This document shows, piece by piece, positions 16,642 to 27,237 of a stretch of DNA of 38,608 nucleotides. The translations under genes were made by a program, and so were the position numbers. The number at the start of each line of letters is the position of its first letter. Position 1 is the stretch's first letter. Source of the DNA: an uncultured Methylococcaceae bacterium (GTDB lineage: Bacteria; Pseudomonadota; Gammaproteobacteria; Methylococcales; Methylococcaceae); contig CAIODU010000267.1 of the NCBI GenBank assembly GCA_903857165.1, positions 1 to 38,608 on the forward strand. Reading direction: 5' to 3'. Under the pieces are notes generated by a model. It did no database searches. It had not been told where the DNA came from and saw only the letters and a program-made list of their open reading frames with translations.

Positions 16642-18183
16642 ATGCAATTAAACCCCTCTGAAATCAGCGACCTCATTAAAAGTAAAATCGAAAACTTCGA
16701 TCTAGGCGTTGAGTCACGCACCGAAGGAACCATCGTCAGCTTGTCCGACGGCATTGCCCGCGTCCATGGATTGAGCGATGTGATGCAAGGCGAAATGTTG
16801 GAATTTCCCGGCAATACCTTTGGCCTAGCCCTTAACTTGGAAAGAGATTCGGTGGGTGTCGTGCTGCTAGGCTCTTACGACCATCTGGCGGAAGGCGACA
16901 CCGTAAAATGCACCGGCAGAATTCTCGAAGTGCCCGTCGGTGAACAACTGCTGGGCCGCGTCGTGGATGCCTTGGGCAACCCAATCGACGGCAAGGGTCC
17001 GATCAACGCCACCGAAACCTCGCCTATCGAAAAAATCGCACCCGGTGTCATCGCCCGCCAGTCGGTGAGCCAACCGTTGCAAACCGGGTTGAAGGCCATC
17101 GACTCGATGATCCCAATCGGACGAGGCCAGCGCGAGTTGATCATCGGCGACCGCCAGACCGGCAAGACCGCCATCGCCATTGACACGATCATCAACCAGA
17201 AAGGCACTGGCGTTAAGTGCATTTATGTCGCCATTGGACAAAAGCAGTCTTCCATCGCCAATCTTGTCCACAAACTGGAAGAACACGGCGCATTGGCGCA
17301 TACCATCATTGTTGTGGCTTCCGCCTCGGAATCCGCCGCGATGCTATTCATTGCCCCATACAGCGGTTGCTCCATCGGCGAATATTTCCGCGACCGGGGC
17401 GAAGACGCACTGATCATTTATGACGATTTGACCAAGCAGGCTTGGGCCTACCGCCAAATTTCGCTGCTGCTGCGCCGTCCACCGGGCCGCGAAGCCTATC
17501 CCGGCGACGTATTCTACTTGCATTCCCGCTTGTTGGAGCGCGCTTCCCGCATCAACGCCGAAGAAGTTGCAAAACTGACCGGTGGCAAAGTGACCGGCAA
17601 GACCGGTTCGTTGACTGCGCTGCCTATTATTGAAACCCAGGCAGGCGATGTATCGGCTTTCGTGCCGACCAACGTGATCTCCATCACTGACGGTCAGATT
17701 TTCTTGGAAACCAGCTTGTTCAACTCCGGCATTCGCCCGGCGGTGAACGCCGGCCTCTCGGTATCCCGGGTGGGTGGCGCGGCACAGACCAAGATCATCA
17801 AAAAACTGGGTGGCGGCATTCGACTTGACTTGGCGCAATACCGGGAGTTGGCGGCTTTTGCACAGTTTGCATCGGACTTGGACGAAGGCACTCGCAAGCA
17901 GATTGAACGGGGTCAGCGGGTTACCGAACTCATGAAGCAGAACCAGTATGCGCCGTACAGTGTGGCGCAGATGGCGGTTTCCTTGTATGCCGCCAACGAG
18001 GGGCTACTTGACGACGTTGAAGTCGGCAAGATACGCGAATTTGAGGACGCACTGCAGAACTATGTCAAAACCGAACATGCAGATTTGCTTGAATCAATCA
18101 ACGCATCGGGTGATTATAACAATGACATCCAGTCCGCAATTGACGCGGCAATCAAGAAGTTCAAAGCAACGCATGCCTGGTAA
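16642..18183 (+). CDS. atpA: ATP synthase F1 subunit alpha
   Basis: Alpha is the non-catalytic nucleotide-binding subunit of F1. At 513 residues it equals the E. coli length. It begins [20 protein letters not shown] and has the P-loop [15 protein letters not shown] near residue 170, then [15 protein letters not shown] and [20 protein letters not shown]. The arginine-finger region [12 protein letters not shown] is present. All blocks are intact. Confidence 0.99.
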   Translation: MQLNPSEISDLIKSKIENFDLGVESRTEGTIVSLSDGIARVHGLSDVMQGEMLEFPGNTFGLALNLERDSVGVVLLGSYDHLAEGDTVKCTGRILEVPVGEQLLGRVVDALGNPIDGKGPINATETSPIEKIAPGVIARQSVSQPLQTGLKAIDSMIPIGRGQRELIIGDRQTGKTAIAIDTIINQKGTGVKCIYVAIGQKQSSIANLVHKLEEHGALAHTIIVVASASESAAMLFIAPYSGCSIGEYFRDRGEDALIIYDDLTKQAWAYRQISLLLRRPPGREAYPGDVFYLHSRLLERASRINAEEVAKLTGGKVTGKTGSLTALPIIETQAGDVSAFVPTNVISITDGQIFLETSLFNSGIRPAVNAGLSVSRVGGAAQTKIIKKLGGGIRLDLAQYRELAAFAQFASDLDEGTRKQIERGQRVTELMKQNQYAPYSVAQMAVSLYAANEGLLDDVEVGKIREFEDALQNYVKTEHADLLESINASGDYNNDIQSAIDAAIKKFKATHAW

Positions 18184-18194
18184 AGGTTAAAATC

Positions 18195-19058
18195 ATGGCC
18201 ATAGGTAAAGAAATTCGAGTGAAGATTGCGAGTATCAAAAATACTCAGAAAATCACCCGGGCGATGGAAAAGATGGCAACCAGCAAGATGCGCAAAACGC
18301 AGACAAGGATGCAGGCGACTCGCCCCTACTCCAGTAAAATAGCCCAGATCATCCGCCATTTGTCCCATGCCAAACCGGAATATACCCATCCGTTCATGGT
18401 GGAGAGGCCAGTTAAGCGCGTGGGCGTGGTCATCCTCACCTCCGACCGCGGACTTTGCGGCGGGCTTAACTCCAACCTGTTCCGGCTGGCACTGCGCCAG
18501 TTCCGCAGTTGGGGCAAAGAACAAATCGAAGTGCAGATTGCTGTCATTGGACAGAAGGGTTGCTCCTTCCTTAATGGGATAGGTGCAAGGATCATTGCAC
18601 AGGCCACAAAATTGGGCGACAGCCCGCACTTGGAAGATATTATTGGCGTGATAAAAGTCATGCTGGACGACTATCGCGAAGGCAATATTGACGAGCTGTA
18701 TGTGGCCTACAGCGAATTCGTCAATACCATGACGCAAAAGCCAAAGCTTGAGCAGTTGCTACCAATCAAGAGCGATGAACTGGTGCCGGAACTCGCGGGG
18801 CACTGGGATTATCTTTACGAGCCTGATGCCAAAGAAGTGTTGGACGACTTGTTAGTCCGTTATGTCGAATCTTTGGTGTTCCAAGGCTTAGTGGAGAACA
18901 ATGCCTGTGAACAGGCTTCACGCATGGTCGCCATGAAAAGCGCGTCGGACAACGCGGGCAAGCTCATTGACGAATTGCAGTTGATTTACAACAAAGCCCG
19001 CCAAGCGGCCATTACCCAGGAAATTTCTGAAATTGTCGGTGGCGCGGCTGCAGTTTAA
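18195..19058 (+). CDS. atpG: ATP synthase F1 subunit gamma
   Basis: Gamma is the central rotor shaft. The 287 residues match E. coli in length. The N-terminal helix starts [20 protein letters not shown] with KMATSKMRK, the middle has [16 protein letters not shown], and the C-terminal helix contains [18 protein letters not shown] and [15 protein letters not shown], the typical signature. A REP pair separates it from atpD. Confidence 0.98.
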   Translation: MAIGKEIRVKIASIKNTQKITRAMEKMATSKMRKTQTRMQATRPYSSKIAQIIRHLSHAKPEYTHPFMVERPVKRVGVVILTSDRGLCGGLNSNLFRLALRQFRSWGKEQIEVQIAVIGQKGCSFLNGIGARIIAQATKLGDSPHLEDIIGVIKVMLDDYREGNIDELYVAYSEFVNTMTQKPKLEQLLPIKSDELVPELAGHWDYLYEPDAKEVLDDLLVRYVESLVFQGLVENNACEQASRMVAMKSASDNAGKLIDELQLIYNKARQAAITQEISEIVGGAAAV

Positions 19059-19074
19059 TGCAGGGCGACCTTGT

Positions 19075-19127
19075 GGCAGCCTGAAGGCTGCCCTACAGAC
19101 TTTGTGGTGGCCTGAAGGCCACCCTAC
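19075..19127 (-). repeat. Two tandem REPs between atpG and atpD
   Basis: GGCAGCCTGAAGGCTGCC with CTAC (19093-19096) is followed by GGTGGCCTGAAGGCCACC with CTAC (19124-19127). Both are in the same, minus, orientation. The two stems differ at paired positions (CAG/CTG against TGG/CCA) while keeping the TTCA centre. They occupy the atpG-atpD gap, which is only 98 bases. Confidence 0.88.
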
Positions 19128-19138
19128 AGTATGATTAA

Positions 19139-20539
<1,401 letters not shown>

Positions 20540-20565
20540 TTTTACCTGTTCGGAGAACCCCACCT

Positions 20566-20985
20566 ATGGCCATGACAATCCGTGTCGATATTGTCAGCGC
20601 GGAGGAAAAAATTTACTCCGGACTCGCGGAGTTGGTTATCGTCCCGGCTGCGGAAGGCGATGTGGGCATTGCCGCACGTCACGCACCCTTGCTGACCCGA
20701 CTCAGGGCCGGCGAAGTAAGGGTGAAGGTGGATAATAACGAAACCCTGCCTTTTTTCGTTTCAGGCGGTGTTTTGGAAGTCCAGCCGCATGTAGTCTCCG
20801 TGTTGGCTGACAGGGCGGTCAGGGCAAAGGACATAGACGAGGCCGCCGCCGCTGAGGCCAAACGGCGAGCCGAGGAAACACTAAGCGACCGTTCTGGAAA
20901 ACTGGATTATGCCAAGGCGCAATTGGAACTGATCGAAGCAGTGGCGCAGTTGCGAACACTAGAACGCTATAGGAAGAACCGCTAA
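20566..20985 (+). CDS. atpC: ATP synthase F1 subunit epsilon
   Basis: Epsilon regulates F1 and connects gamma to the c-ring. The 139 residues start MTIRVDIVSAEEKIYSGLAE and have the beta-sandwich markers AAEGDVGIAARHAPLLTRL and FVSGGVLEVQPHVVSVLADRA, then a two-helix C-terminal domain (IDEAAAAEAKRRAEE). ATG 20566 follows atpD by 26 bases. It is the last gene of the operon; a strong terminator follows. Confidence 0.97.
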   Translation: MAMTIRVDIVSAEEKIYSGLAELVIVPAAEGDVGIAARHAPLLTRLRAGEVRVKVDNNETLPFFVSGGVLEVQPHVVSVLADRAVRAKDIDEAAAAEAKRRAEETLSDRSGKLDYAKAQLELIEAVAQLRTLERYRKNR

Positions 20986-21002
20986 ACTGTTTTTTTTCAA
21001 GC

Positions 21003-21054
21003 AACCCAGTGCGCCGTGGTAATATGACTTATTCCATGGCGCGCTGGGTTTTTT
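21003..21054 (+). terminator. Rho-independent terminator of the atp operon
   Basis: AACCCAGTGCGCCGTGG (21003-21019) pairs with CCATGGCGCGCTGGGTT (21034-21050) over 17 positions with two G-U type mismatches, around a 14-base loop, and is followed by a T run (TTTTTTA). It lies 18 bases after the atpC stop and 26 bases before glmU. Confidence 0.9.
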
Positions 21055-21079
21055 ATTTAGGGCGAATTCTGGTATCTTT

Positions 21080-22450
21080 ATGACATTGCAAACCATCATT
21101 TTGGCGGCGGGGCAGGGTATCCGCATGCGCTCATCCTTGCCTAAAGTATTGCACAAGATTGGCGGAAAATCGCTGTTGGCGCATGCCTATGATTTGGCCA
21201 TGCAATTGGGGGACAATTCTGTCAACGTAATTTATGGCCATGGCGGAAACCAAGTCTTGGCTGCTTTAGGTGAATTAAAAACCGAGTGGACCGAACAAAA
21301 GGAACAACTCGGCACGGGCCATGCCGTGATGCAAGTGGCTGGCTGGATCGATGACGCCAGCACCGTGTTGATTCTCTACGGGGACGTGCCATTGTTGAAA
21401 CTGGAAACAGTCAACAAACTGGTTGGATACGCCGACAAAAAAGGCATGGGGCTACTAACCGTTGACCTGCATGACCCGACTGGGTATGGGCGCATCGTGC
21501 GCAATGAAAGCGGTAATGTCGTCAGTATCGTTGAAGAAAAAGATGCCACCCAAGGCCAGCGCAAGATTCGCGAGGCCAATACCGGAATTCTTGCGGTCAA
21601 TGGCGAGTTGCTCAAAGGCTGGCTAAACCGCCTGACCAATCTCAATGCCCAAGGCGAATATTATTTGACTGATATTATCGCCTTGGCCGTGGCGGACGGT
21701 GTCTATGTCCATACCACTCAGCCCGCTGATGAAACCGAGGTGATGGGCATCAATAACCGTATGCAACTCGCACAGATCGAACGCGCATACCAAATGCGCC
21801 ATGCCTTGGCATTGATGGAGCGGGGCATAAGCTTGCTGGATCCTGCCCGCTTCGATCTGCGTGGGGAAATCGAGTCAAATGGACAGGATGTCGAAATTGA
21901 TGTGAATGTAATCCTTGAAGGCAAAATCAAGTTGGGGAACCGGGTGAAAATCGGCCCGAATGTGGTTATTAAAGATAGTCAAATCCATGATGACACTGAG
22001 ATTTTTGCCAACACTGTCATCGAAAGCGCGATCATCGGCCAAGGATGCCGCATAGGCCCATTTGCGCGCATCCGCCCGGAAAGCAACCTAGGGGAAAACG
22101 CTCATATCGGAAACTTCGTCGAAATAAAGAAAACCAGCGTAGGCCGTGGTTCTAAAATCAACCACTTGAGCTATATTGGTGATGCCATTGTCGGAACCGG
22201 GGTCAATGTGGGGGCTGGGACGATAACCTGCAACTATGACGGTGCCAACAAACATCTGACGATTATTGAAGATGGTGCTTTCATCGGTTCGGACACTCAA
22301 TTAGTGGCACCTGTCAAAGTGGGGAGGAACGCCACCATCGGGGCAGGATCGACCATTACCAAAGATGCACCCCAAGGTGAGTTGACCTTGAGCCGGTGCA
22401 AACAAGTCACAATACCGGGATGGCAACGTCCCGTTAAAAAGAAGGTTTAA
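21080..22450 (+). CDS. glmU: Bifunctional N-acetylglucosamine-1-phosphate uridyltransferase / glucosamine-1-phosphate acetyltransferase
   Basis: GlmU makes UDP-GlcNAc for peptidoglycan and LPS. The 456 residues equal the E. coli length. The N-terminal nucleotidyltransferase domain has LAAGQGIRMRSSLPKVLH and YGDVPLL, with EKDATQGQRKIREANTGI. The C-terminal half is a left-handed beta-helix of hexapeptide repeats (IGPNVVIKDSQI and following), with the acetyltransferase residues in GAGTITCNYDGANKH. It sits four bases upstream of glmS, after the atp terminator, the common gammaproteobacterial order. Confidence 0.98.
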   Translation: MTLQTIILAAGQGIRMRSSLPKVLHKIGGKSLLAHAYDLAMQLGDNSVNVIYGHGGNQVLAALGELKTEWTEQKEQLGTGHAVMQVAGWIDDASTVLILYGDVPLLKLETVNKLVGYADKKGMGLLTVDLHDPTGYGRIVRNESGNVVSIVEEKDATQGQRKIREANTGILAVNGELLKGWLNRLTNLNAQGEYYLTDIIALAVADGVYVHTTQPADETEVMGINNRMQLAQIERAYQMRHALALMERGISLLDPARFDLRGEIESNGQDVEIDVNVILEGKIKLGNRVKIGPNVVIKDSQIHDDTEIFANTVIESAIIGQGCRIGPFARIRPESNLGENAHIGNFVEIKKTSVGRGSKINHLSYIGDAIVGTGVNVGAGTITCNYDGANKHLTIIEDGAFIGSDTQLVAPVKVGRNATIGAGSTITKDAPQGELTLSRCKQVTIPGWQRPVKKKV

Positions 22451-22454
22451 AGCC

Positions 22455-24287
22455 ATGTGTGGAATTGTCGGGGCAACCGCCCGCCGAATGATTACGCCAA
22501 TACTGTTGGAGGGATTGCGCCGACTTGAATACCGGGGCTACGATTCCGCCGGGATTGCAGTGTTAGATGAAAAAAACGAGATCCATCGCGCACGAAGCTT
22601 GGGCAAGATCAAAGAGCTGGAAAGCCTATTGGAAAAATTCCCGGTGGAAGGCAAGATCGGCATTGCCCATACCCGTTGGGCAACCCATGGCGTCCCTGCG
22701 GAGCGCAACGCCCATCCCCACATGTCTCGTGATGCCGTTGCCGTGGTGCATAACGGCATCATCGAAAATCACGGTGAATTGAGGAAGTCCTTGCAGCAGG
22801 AAGGCTATGAGTTTACCTCGGAAACCGACACTGAGGTCATCGCCCATCAAATCCAATATTTCATGGAACAAGGGGCTTCGCTGCTGGAAGCCGTGCGCAA
22901 GACGACCGAGATTCTTGAAGGTGCCTACGCAATCGGTGCAATCTGCATCAAGGAACCGCAAATTTTGGTAGCGGCCCGCCATGGCAGCCCTTTAGTCGTT
23001 GGCCTAGGCGACAGTGAAAATTTCATTGCATCCGATATCTTCGCGCTGGTGGGGGAAACCCAGCGATTCATCTTCCTTGAAGACGGAGACATTGCAGTTC
23101 TGAGCACGGAGGAAGTGGTCGTGTACAACAAAGCAGACGACCAAGTGGAACGCTCCGTCAATGAGACCAAATTGTCGGCGGATGCAGTCGACCGCGGCCA
23201 TTACCGCCATTACATGCAAAAGGAAATTCACGAACAGCCAGTGGCCATCGAAAAATGCCTAGACGGGCGAATTCATGCTGGCAGGCTGTTGGAAGCTACG
23301 TTCGGATTGCAGACCGAGAAGGCTTTCGATGGCATTAAGGCGGTGCAAATCGTCGCCTGCGGCACCAGTTTCCATGCTGGCTTGGTTGCCCGTTATTGGA
23401 TGGAGGATATTGCTGGCATCCCATGCAATGTGGAAGTCGCCAGTGAATTCCGTTACAGGAAGCATTTCGTCGCCCCCGACACGCTGTTCGTGACGATTTC
23501 ACAATCGGGGGAAACCGCCGACACGCTGGCTGCATTAAAGGAAGCCAAAAAACTGGGGTATGTCCATTCCCTGGCTATCTGCAATGTTCCTGAAAGTTCC
23601 ATCGTGCGGGAATCGGACTCCAATTTGATGACTCGTGCCGGCCCTGAAATCGGCGTTGCCTCAACCAAGGCATTCACAACTCAATTGACTGCCTTGCTCC
23701 TGCTGGTGGTTGCACTCGGCCGGCGTAACGCACTTTCATCCGAAGAAGAGGGGAAAATCGTAGATGAATTAGGACGGCTTCCTAACCAAATCAGGCGGGC
23801 GCTTGAATTGGAAGGTGAAATCGAACAGTGGGCTGAACTTTTTGGGGATAAGGAGCATGCGCTTTTCTTGGGGCGTGGAGCCCAATACCCAGTGGCGATG
23901 GAAGGAGCGCTAAAGCTGAAGGAAATATCCTACATACACGCAGAGGCCTATCCGGCAGGAGAGTTGAAGCATGGCCCGCTGGCTTTGATTGATAGCGAGA
24001 TGCCGGTCATATCCGTGGCCCCCAACAACGATCTGCTGGAAAAGTTAAAATCCAATCTACAGGAAGTCCATGCCAGGGGCGGGCAACTCTTCGTCTTCGC
24101 CGATGCCGAAGCATCCATGGAAAGCGTACCTAATGTCAAACTCTTGCGCGTGGCCGCGACCAAAGAAGTCGTTGCGCCCATCGTCTACACCATCCCACTG
24201 CAACTTCTTGCTTATCATGTTGCCCTAATCAAGGGAACGGACGTGGATCAGCCCAGAAATCTGGCCAAATCGGTCACAGTGGAATAA
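22455..24287 (+). CDS. glmS: Glutamine--fructose-6-phosphate aminotransferase (isomerizing)
   Basis: GlmS commits fructose-6-phosphate to amino-sugar synthesis. After Met removal, Cys1 of MCGIVGA is the glutaminase nucleophile; RWATHG and HNGIIENH follow. Two SIS domains begin near residues 290 and 460, with ACGTSFHAGLVARYW and SQSGETADTLAALKEAK in the first and LGRGAQYPVAMEGALKLKEI in the second. The tail DQPRNLAKSVTVE is the usual end. At 610 residues it is full length. I see no glmS ribozyme and none is expected in this group. Confidence 0.98.
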   Translation: MCGIVGATARRMITPILLEGLRRLEYRGYDSAGIAVLDEKNEIHRARSLGKIKELESLLEKFPVEGKIGIAHTRWATHGVPAERNAHPHMSRDAVAVVHNGIIENHGELRKSLQQEGYEFTSETDTEVIAHQIQYFMEQGASLLEAVRKTTEILEGAYAIGAICIKEPQILVAARHGSPLVVGLGDSENFIASDIFALVGETQRFIFLEDGDIAVLSTEEVVVYNKADDQVERSVNETKLSADAVDRGHYRHYMQKEIHEQPVAIEKCLDGRIHAGRLLEATFGLQTEKAFDGIKAVQIVACGTSFHAGLVARYWMEDIAGIPCNVEVASEFRYRKHFVAPDTLFVTISQSGETADTLAALKEAKKLGYVHSLAICNVPESSIVRESDSNLMTRAGPEIGVASTKAFTTQLTALLLLVVALGRRNALSSEEEGKIVDELGRLPNQIRRALELEGEIEQWAELFGDKEHALFLGRGAQYPVAMEGALKLKEISYIHAEAYPAGELKHGPLALIDSEMPVISVAPNNDLLEKLKSNLQEVHARGGQLFVFADAEASMESVPNVKLLRVAATKEVVAPIVYTIPLQLLAYHVALIKGTDVDQPRNLAKSVTVE

Positions 24288-24378
24288 GTGGATTAAGCTT
24301 TTGAGCAAGTTCATTTGCCTAAGGTCCGATGCCAGTGCCGGTTTCAAGGGAACGGCTTGTTGAAGGTGGCAGTGGTCA

Positions 24379-25719
24379 ATGAATTTTCTTAAAGACTTAT
24401 TCGGCATAGACACTGATTTAGAAGAATCCTACAAGCCAGAAGAGTTATCGTACAAGGCGGATGGGTTTTCCTACAAGCCTATGCCAATCACGCCGGAAAT
24501 TCTCCAGCGTCTTATTCCCATCAGAAGTTTTCCAAACGAGGAATTACACTCTTTTGCTTGGAGCCGTACCGCCGAGGTATTTTGTCCTGGAAGCGTGTTG
24601 TTCAAGCGGGATCAATTGGCAAGATACCTTTTTTACTTGCTTGAAGGCGTGGTGCGCATCGAAGTGGATGAACATAATTCCTATGAGATTTCCGCCAACA
24701 GCGAGTTGACCAAGTTTCCGATATGCGGGGGGGTTAGCTACAGTGCCACCTGCATCGCTGCGACAAAAATCCAAGTACTTCGCATTTCCCATAAAGTTTT
24801 GGGTTGGCAAGGCTATAACTCTGTCTTGCCGCCAACAAGTTACGTCGAAATAGACGAGGAAACGATTCCTAAGCAGACTCGATCCACCCAGTTTTACCAA
24901 GTATTCTATCAAGACTTTCGCAGTGAAAACTTAAGGATTCGGACCATCCCGGCTGTCGTACAAAAGTTAAAGTTGCTGTTATCACGCGAGGTGGGCTTTA
25001 AAAAAGCCATACAAGCCATGCAGGTGGAGCCAACCATTGCCCTGAAGCTAGTGCAATTGTCCAACAGTGGCCTGTACTTGCCTGGCCATCCGATAAACAA
25101 TTGTCATAATGCCGTCTATCGGCTGGGTTTGTCGGCAACGAAAAATCTGGTGATTGACTATTGCTTGAACGAAACATTTTCAATGCATGACGATTTTTTT
25201 AAGCGCATCATTAACGAGGAATGGGTAAACTGCCTTTATCTTTCCAAAATCTGCCGAGTGATGGCAGAGCATATTTCTGGCATCAACCCGAAAAGCGCCC
25301 AACTTGCAGGACTGATTGCAAACATTGGAAAAATTCCCATCCTAGCATTTGCCGAAAATTTCCCCCATGAATTTTGGACGCCAGAAGACCTCGTCAATGT
25401 ACTAGACTCGTTACAGGGAAGAGTCGGCGCCTATGTATTGGCTCATGCAGGTTTTCCCCAGGAACTGGTTGAAATTCCATTGCTCGCAGAAAATTGGAAA
25501 CACGATAGCGGTCAACAGATGGCGCTGAGCGATGTGGTCATACTGTCCAAGCTGCATTTCCTGTGGAGTGCAAAAACAAGCCGGCATCTTCCCCCTATGC
25601 ATTCTTTGCCCGCTTTCGCCAAACTGAACCAAGGCTTGTTGTCCCCGGAAAGTTCCATCCATATATTGAATTTTGCCAAGGCGAAATCAACAAGTGTCCT
25701 GAAAATTTTCCGCGAATAG
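24379..25719 (+). CDS. Cyclic-nucleotide-binding-like plus HDOD domain signalling protein
   Basis: The 446-residue soluble protein has a cNMP-binding-like domain (about residues 40-165, with LFKRDQLARYLFYLLEGVVRIEVD) and an HDOD domain (about 185-390, with LRIRTIPAVVQKL, VEPTIALKLVQLSNSG and LGLSATKNLVIDY). HDOD domains resemble HD phosphohydrolases but usually lack metal ligands and work in regulation. The cNMP domain lacks an obvious FGE...RxA phosphate cassette, so ligand binding is doubtful. Residues 17-33 carry three SYK triplets at a seven-residue period. ATG 24379 is 91 bases after glmS. It precedes a Crp/Fnr regulator on the same strand, which suggests a joint signalling role; that is inference. 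Confidence 0.82.
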   Translation: MNFLKDLFGIDTDLEESYKPEELSYKADGFSYKPMPITPEILQRLIPIRSFPNEELHSFAWSRTAEVFCPGSVLFKRDQLARYLFYLLEGVVRIEVDEHNSYEISANSELTKFPICGGVSYSATCIAATKIQVLRISHKVLGWQGYNSVLPPTSYVEIDEETIPKQTRSTQFYQVFYQDFRSENLRIRTIPAVVQKLKLLLSREVGFKKAIQAMQVEPTIALKLVQLSNSGLYLPGHPINNCHNAVYRLGLSATKNLVIDYCLNETFSMHDDFFKRIINEEWVNCLYLSKICRVMAEHISGINPKSAQLAGLIANIGKIPILAFAENFPHEFWTPEDLVNVLDSLQGRVGAYVLAHAGFPQELVEIPLLAENWKHDSGQQMALSDVVILSKLHFLWSAKTSRHLPPMHSLPAFAKLNQGLLSPESSIHILNFAKAKSTSVLKIFRE

Positions 25720-25844
25720 AATTTGCAGCGACTTCATTCACCGTTTCCGGTAACATTTCACAGATATTTTTCAGTCAGTCCAGTAATGTGACAATCACGG
25801 CTGATCTTCAGACTATTTCATGCCATCTTTCCAGGTAAATCATC

Positions 25845-26513
25845 ATGCTGCTTGATATTCTGACCTGCCTCAAAACCATATCCACATTCTCGGATGTGCC
25901 AGAACCCGCTTTGTCGGCGCTGGCAGAATGCGCAACGAAGAAAAGTTTCGGGAAAAACTGCCTCATCATCAACGAAGGGGACACGGCCGGCCCCTTATTC
26001 ATCATTCTGACGGGTAAAGTCCGCGTCTTTCTGGACAGCGAATCGGGCAAGAGCGTAACATTATCAATTCAGAGAAGCGGTTCATATTTTGGCGAACTCT
26101 CTTTGCTTGACGACCAGCCACGTTCGGCCTCGATAGTCACGCTTGAACCTACCCTCTGCGCCATCATACCCAAAAGTGCTTTCGTGGCTTGGTTGCGGGA
26201 CAATCAGGTAGACGCGAGCCTAGGGGTCATGCGCGGTTTGACGCGGCGAATCCGCAGACTTACCGAGAATGTGCGGGGACTCGCCTTGTGCGATGTCTAT
26301 ACGCGGCTGTCGAAGACACTCCACGAGTTGGCTGTGGTTCAAAACGACGAATTGGTGATCATCGAAAAAGTTAGCCACCAAGAACTGGCGAATCAAATCG
26401 GATCATCCCGCGAGATGGTAAGTAAAATAATGAAGGGCTTGATCACGGGCGGTTATCTGTCAATCCAAGGTAAAATCATACACATTCTTAAACCACTTCC
26501 TGCTGGTTGGTAG
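25845..26513 (+). CDS. Crp/Fnr-family transcriptional regulator
   Basis: The 222-residue protein has an N-terminal cyclic-nucleotide-binding fold (residues about 15-125, with EGDTAGPLFIILTGKVRVF and the phosphate-cassette-like YFGELSLLDDQPRSASI) and a C-terminal winged helix whose recognition region is SHQELANQIGSSREMVSKIM. The cassette FGELSLLDDQPRSAS retains the Glu and Arg-Ser-Ala pattern that contacts cAMP in Crp, so a cyclic nucleotide or c-di-GMP ligand is plausible. There is no N-terminal Fnr-type cysteine cluster. Target genes are unknown. Confidence 0.9.
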   Translation: MLLDILTCLKTISTFSDVPEPALSALAECATKKSFGKNCLIINEGDTAGPLFIILTGKVRVFLDSESGKSVTLSIQRSGSYFGELSLLDDQPRSASIVTLEPTLCAIIPKSAFVAWLRDNQVDASLGVMRGLTRRIRRLTENVRGLALCDVYTRLSKTLHELAVVQNDELVIIEKVSHQELANQIGSSREMVSKIMKGLITGGYLSIQGKIIHILKPLPAGW

Positions 26514-26538
26514 CTGGGGGCAATGTGGGCTGGATGAT

Positions 26539-27210
26539 ATGAAAAATCTTTTGCCCAGATTCAGGGCTGTCATTTTCGATATGGACGGTCTGGCGATAGA
26601 TTCCGAACCGAGTTTCATCTTTGCCTGGAGGAAAGCGGCATCCGAATTTGGAGCCCAACTGGAAGACGAACTTGTGCGGAGTTTATTGGGTCTACATGCG
26701 GAAGATGTTGAATTGGCCTTGAAAGAAGCCATAGGCGTAAACTTTAATGCCAGCCGATTCCGCCTTCTTGCCTCCCAATACTGGCGTGATCATGTGGAAC
26801 GGAAAGGAATGACACCCATGCCTGGGCTGCACACGCTGCTCGGATTGCTTGCCCAGGCGAGCATCCCCTTTGCGCTTGCGACCAACAGCGACGGAGCCAA
26901 CGCTGCGGAGAGCCTACGCCGGAGTGGTCTGAAAACACGTTTTTCCATATTGGTGACCCGCGACCAAGTTTCCGCTGGCAAGCCGGAACCCGATTTGTTT
27001 CTTGCTGCCGCACTTCGCTTGGGGGTTTCCGCCAGTGAATGCCTCGTTCTTGAGGACTCAGCCGTCGGCCTGTTGGCTGCATCAAGGGCTGGCGCGATAC
27101 CCGTGCTGGTCAACCCTAGGCCTACCGGGGAATCGAAACAACTGGCGGCATTGTCATTCCAGTCCCTGGACGAAGTGGCTGCGGCGATCAGTCTGTCAAC
27201 TTCGCAATAG
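26539..27210 (+). CDS. HAD-superfamily sugar-phosphatase/phosphoglucomutase-like hydrolase
   Basis: The 223-residue protein starts with the HAD nucleophile motif in FDMDGLAIDSEP and has the cap domain of subfamily I (beta-phosphoglucomutase/2-deoxyglucose-6-phosphatase type), motif II ALATNSDG, motif III lysine in SAGKPEPDLFL, and motif IV in LVLEDSAVGLLAA. All catalytic positions are present. DMDGLxIDSEP is typical of YniC/HxpB-like sugar phosphatases. It starts 25 bases after the Crp/Fnr gene and converges on glgX. Substrate cannot be told from sequence. Confidence 0.9.
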   Translation: MKNLLPRFRAVIFDMDGLAIDSEPSFIFAWRKAASEFGAQLEDELVRSLLGLHAEDVELALKEAIGVNFNASRFRLLASQYWRDHVERKGMTPMPGLHTLLGLLAQASIPFALATNSDGANAAESLRRSGLKTRFSILVTRDQVSAGKPEPDLFLAAALRLGVSASECLVLEDSAVGLLAASRAGAIPVLVNPRPTGESKQLAALSFQSLDEVAAAISLSTSQ

Positions 27211-27237
27211 CAATGCAAAGGGCACGGCTTGCTATTG
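27205..27237. terminator. Hairpin between convergent HAD and glgX genes (possible bidirectional terminator)
   Basis: CAATAGCAA (27205-27213) and TTGCTATTG (27229-27237) are perfectly complementary over nine bases with a 15-base loop. The two gene stops are built into the arms. There is no clear T run on either side, so termination is uncertain. Confidence 0.4.
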
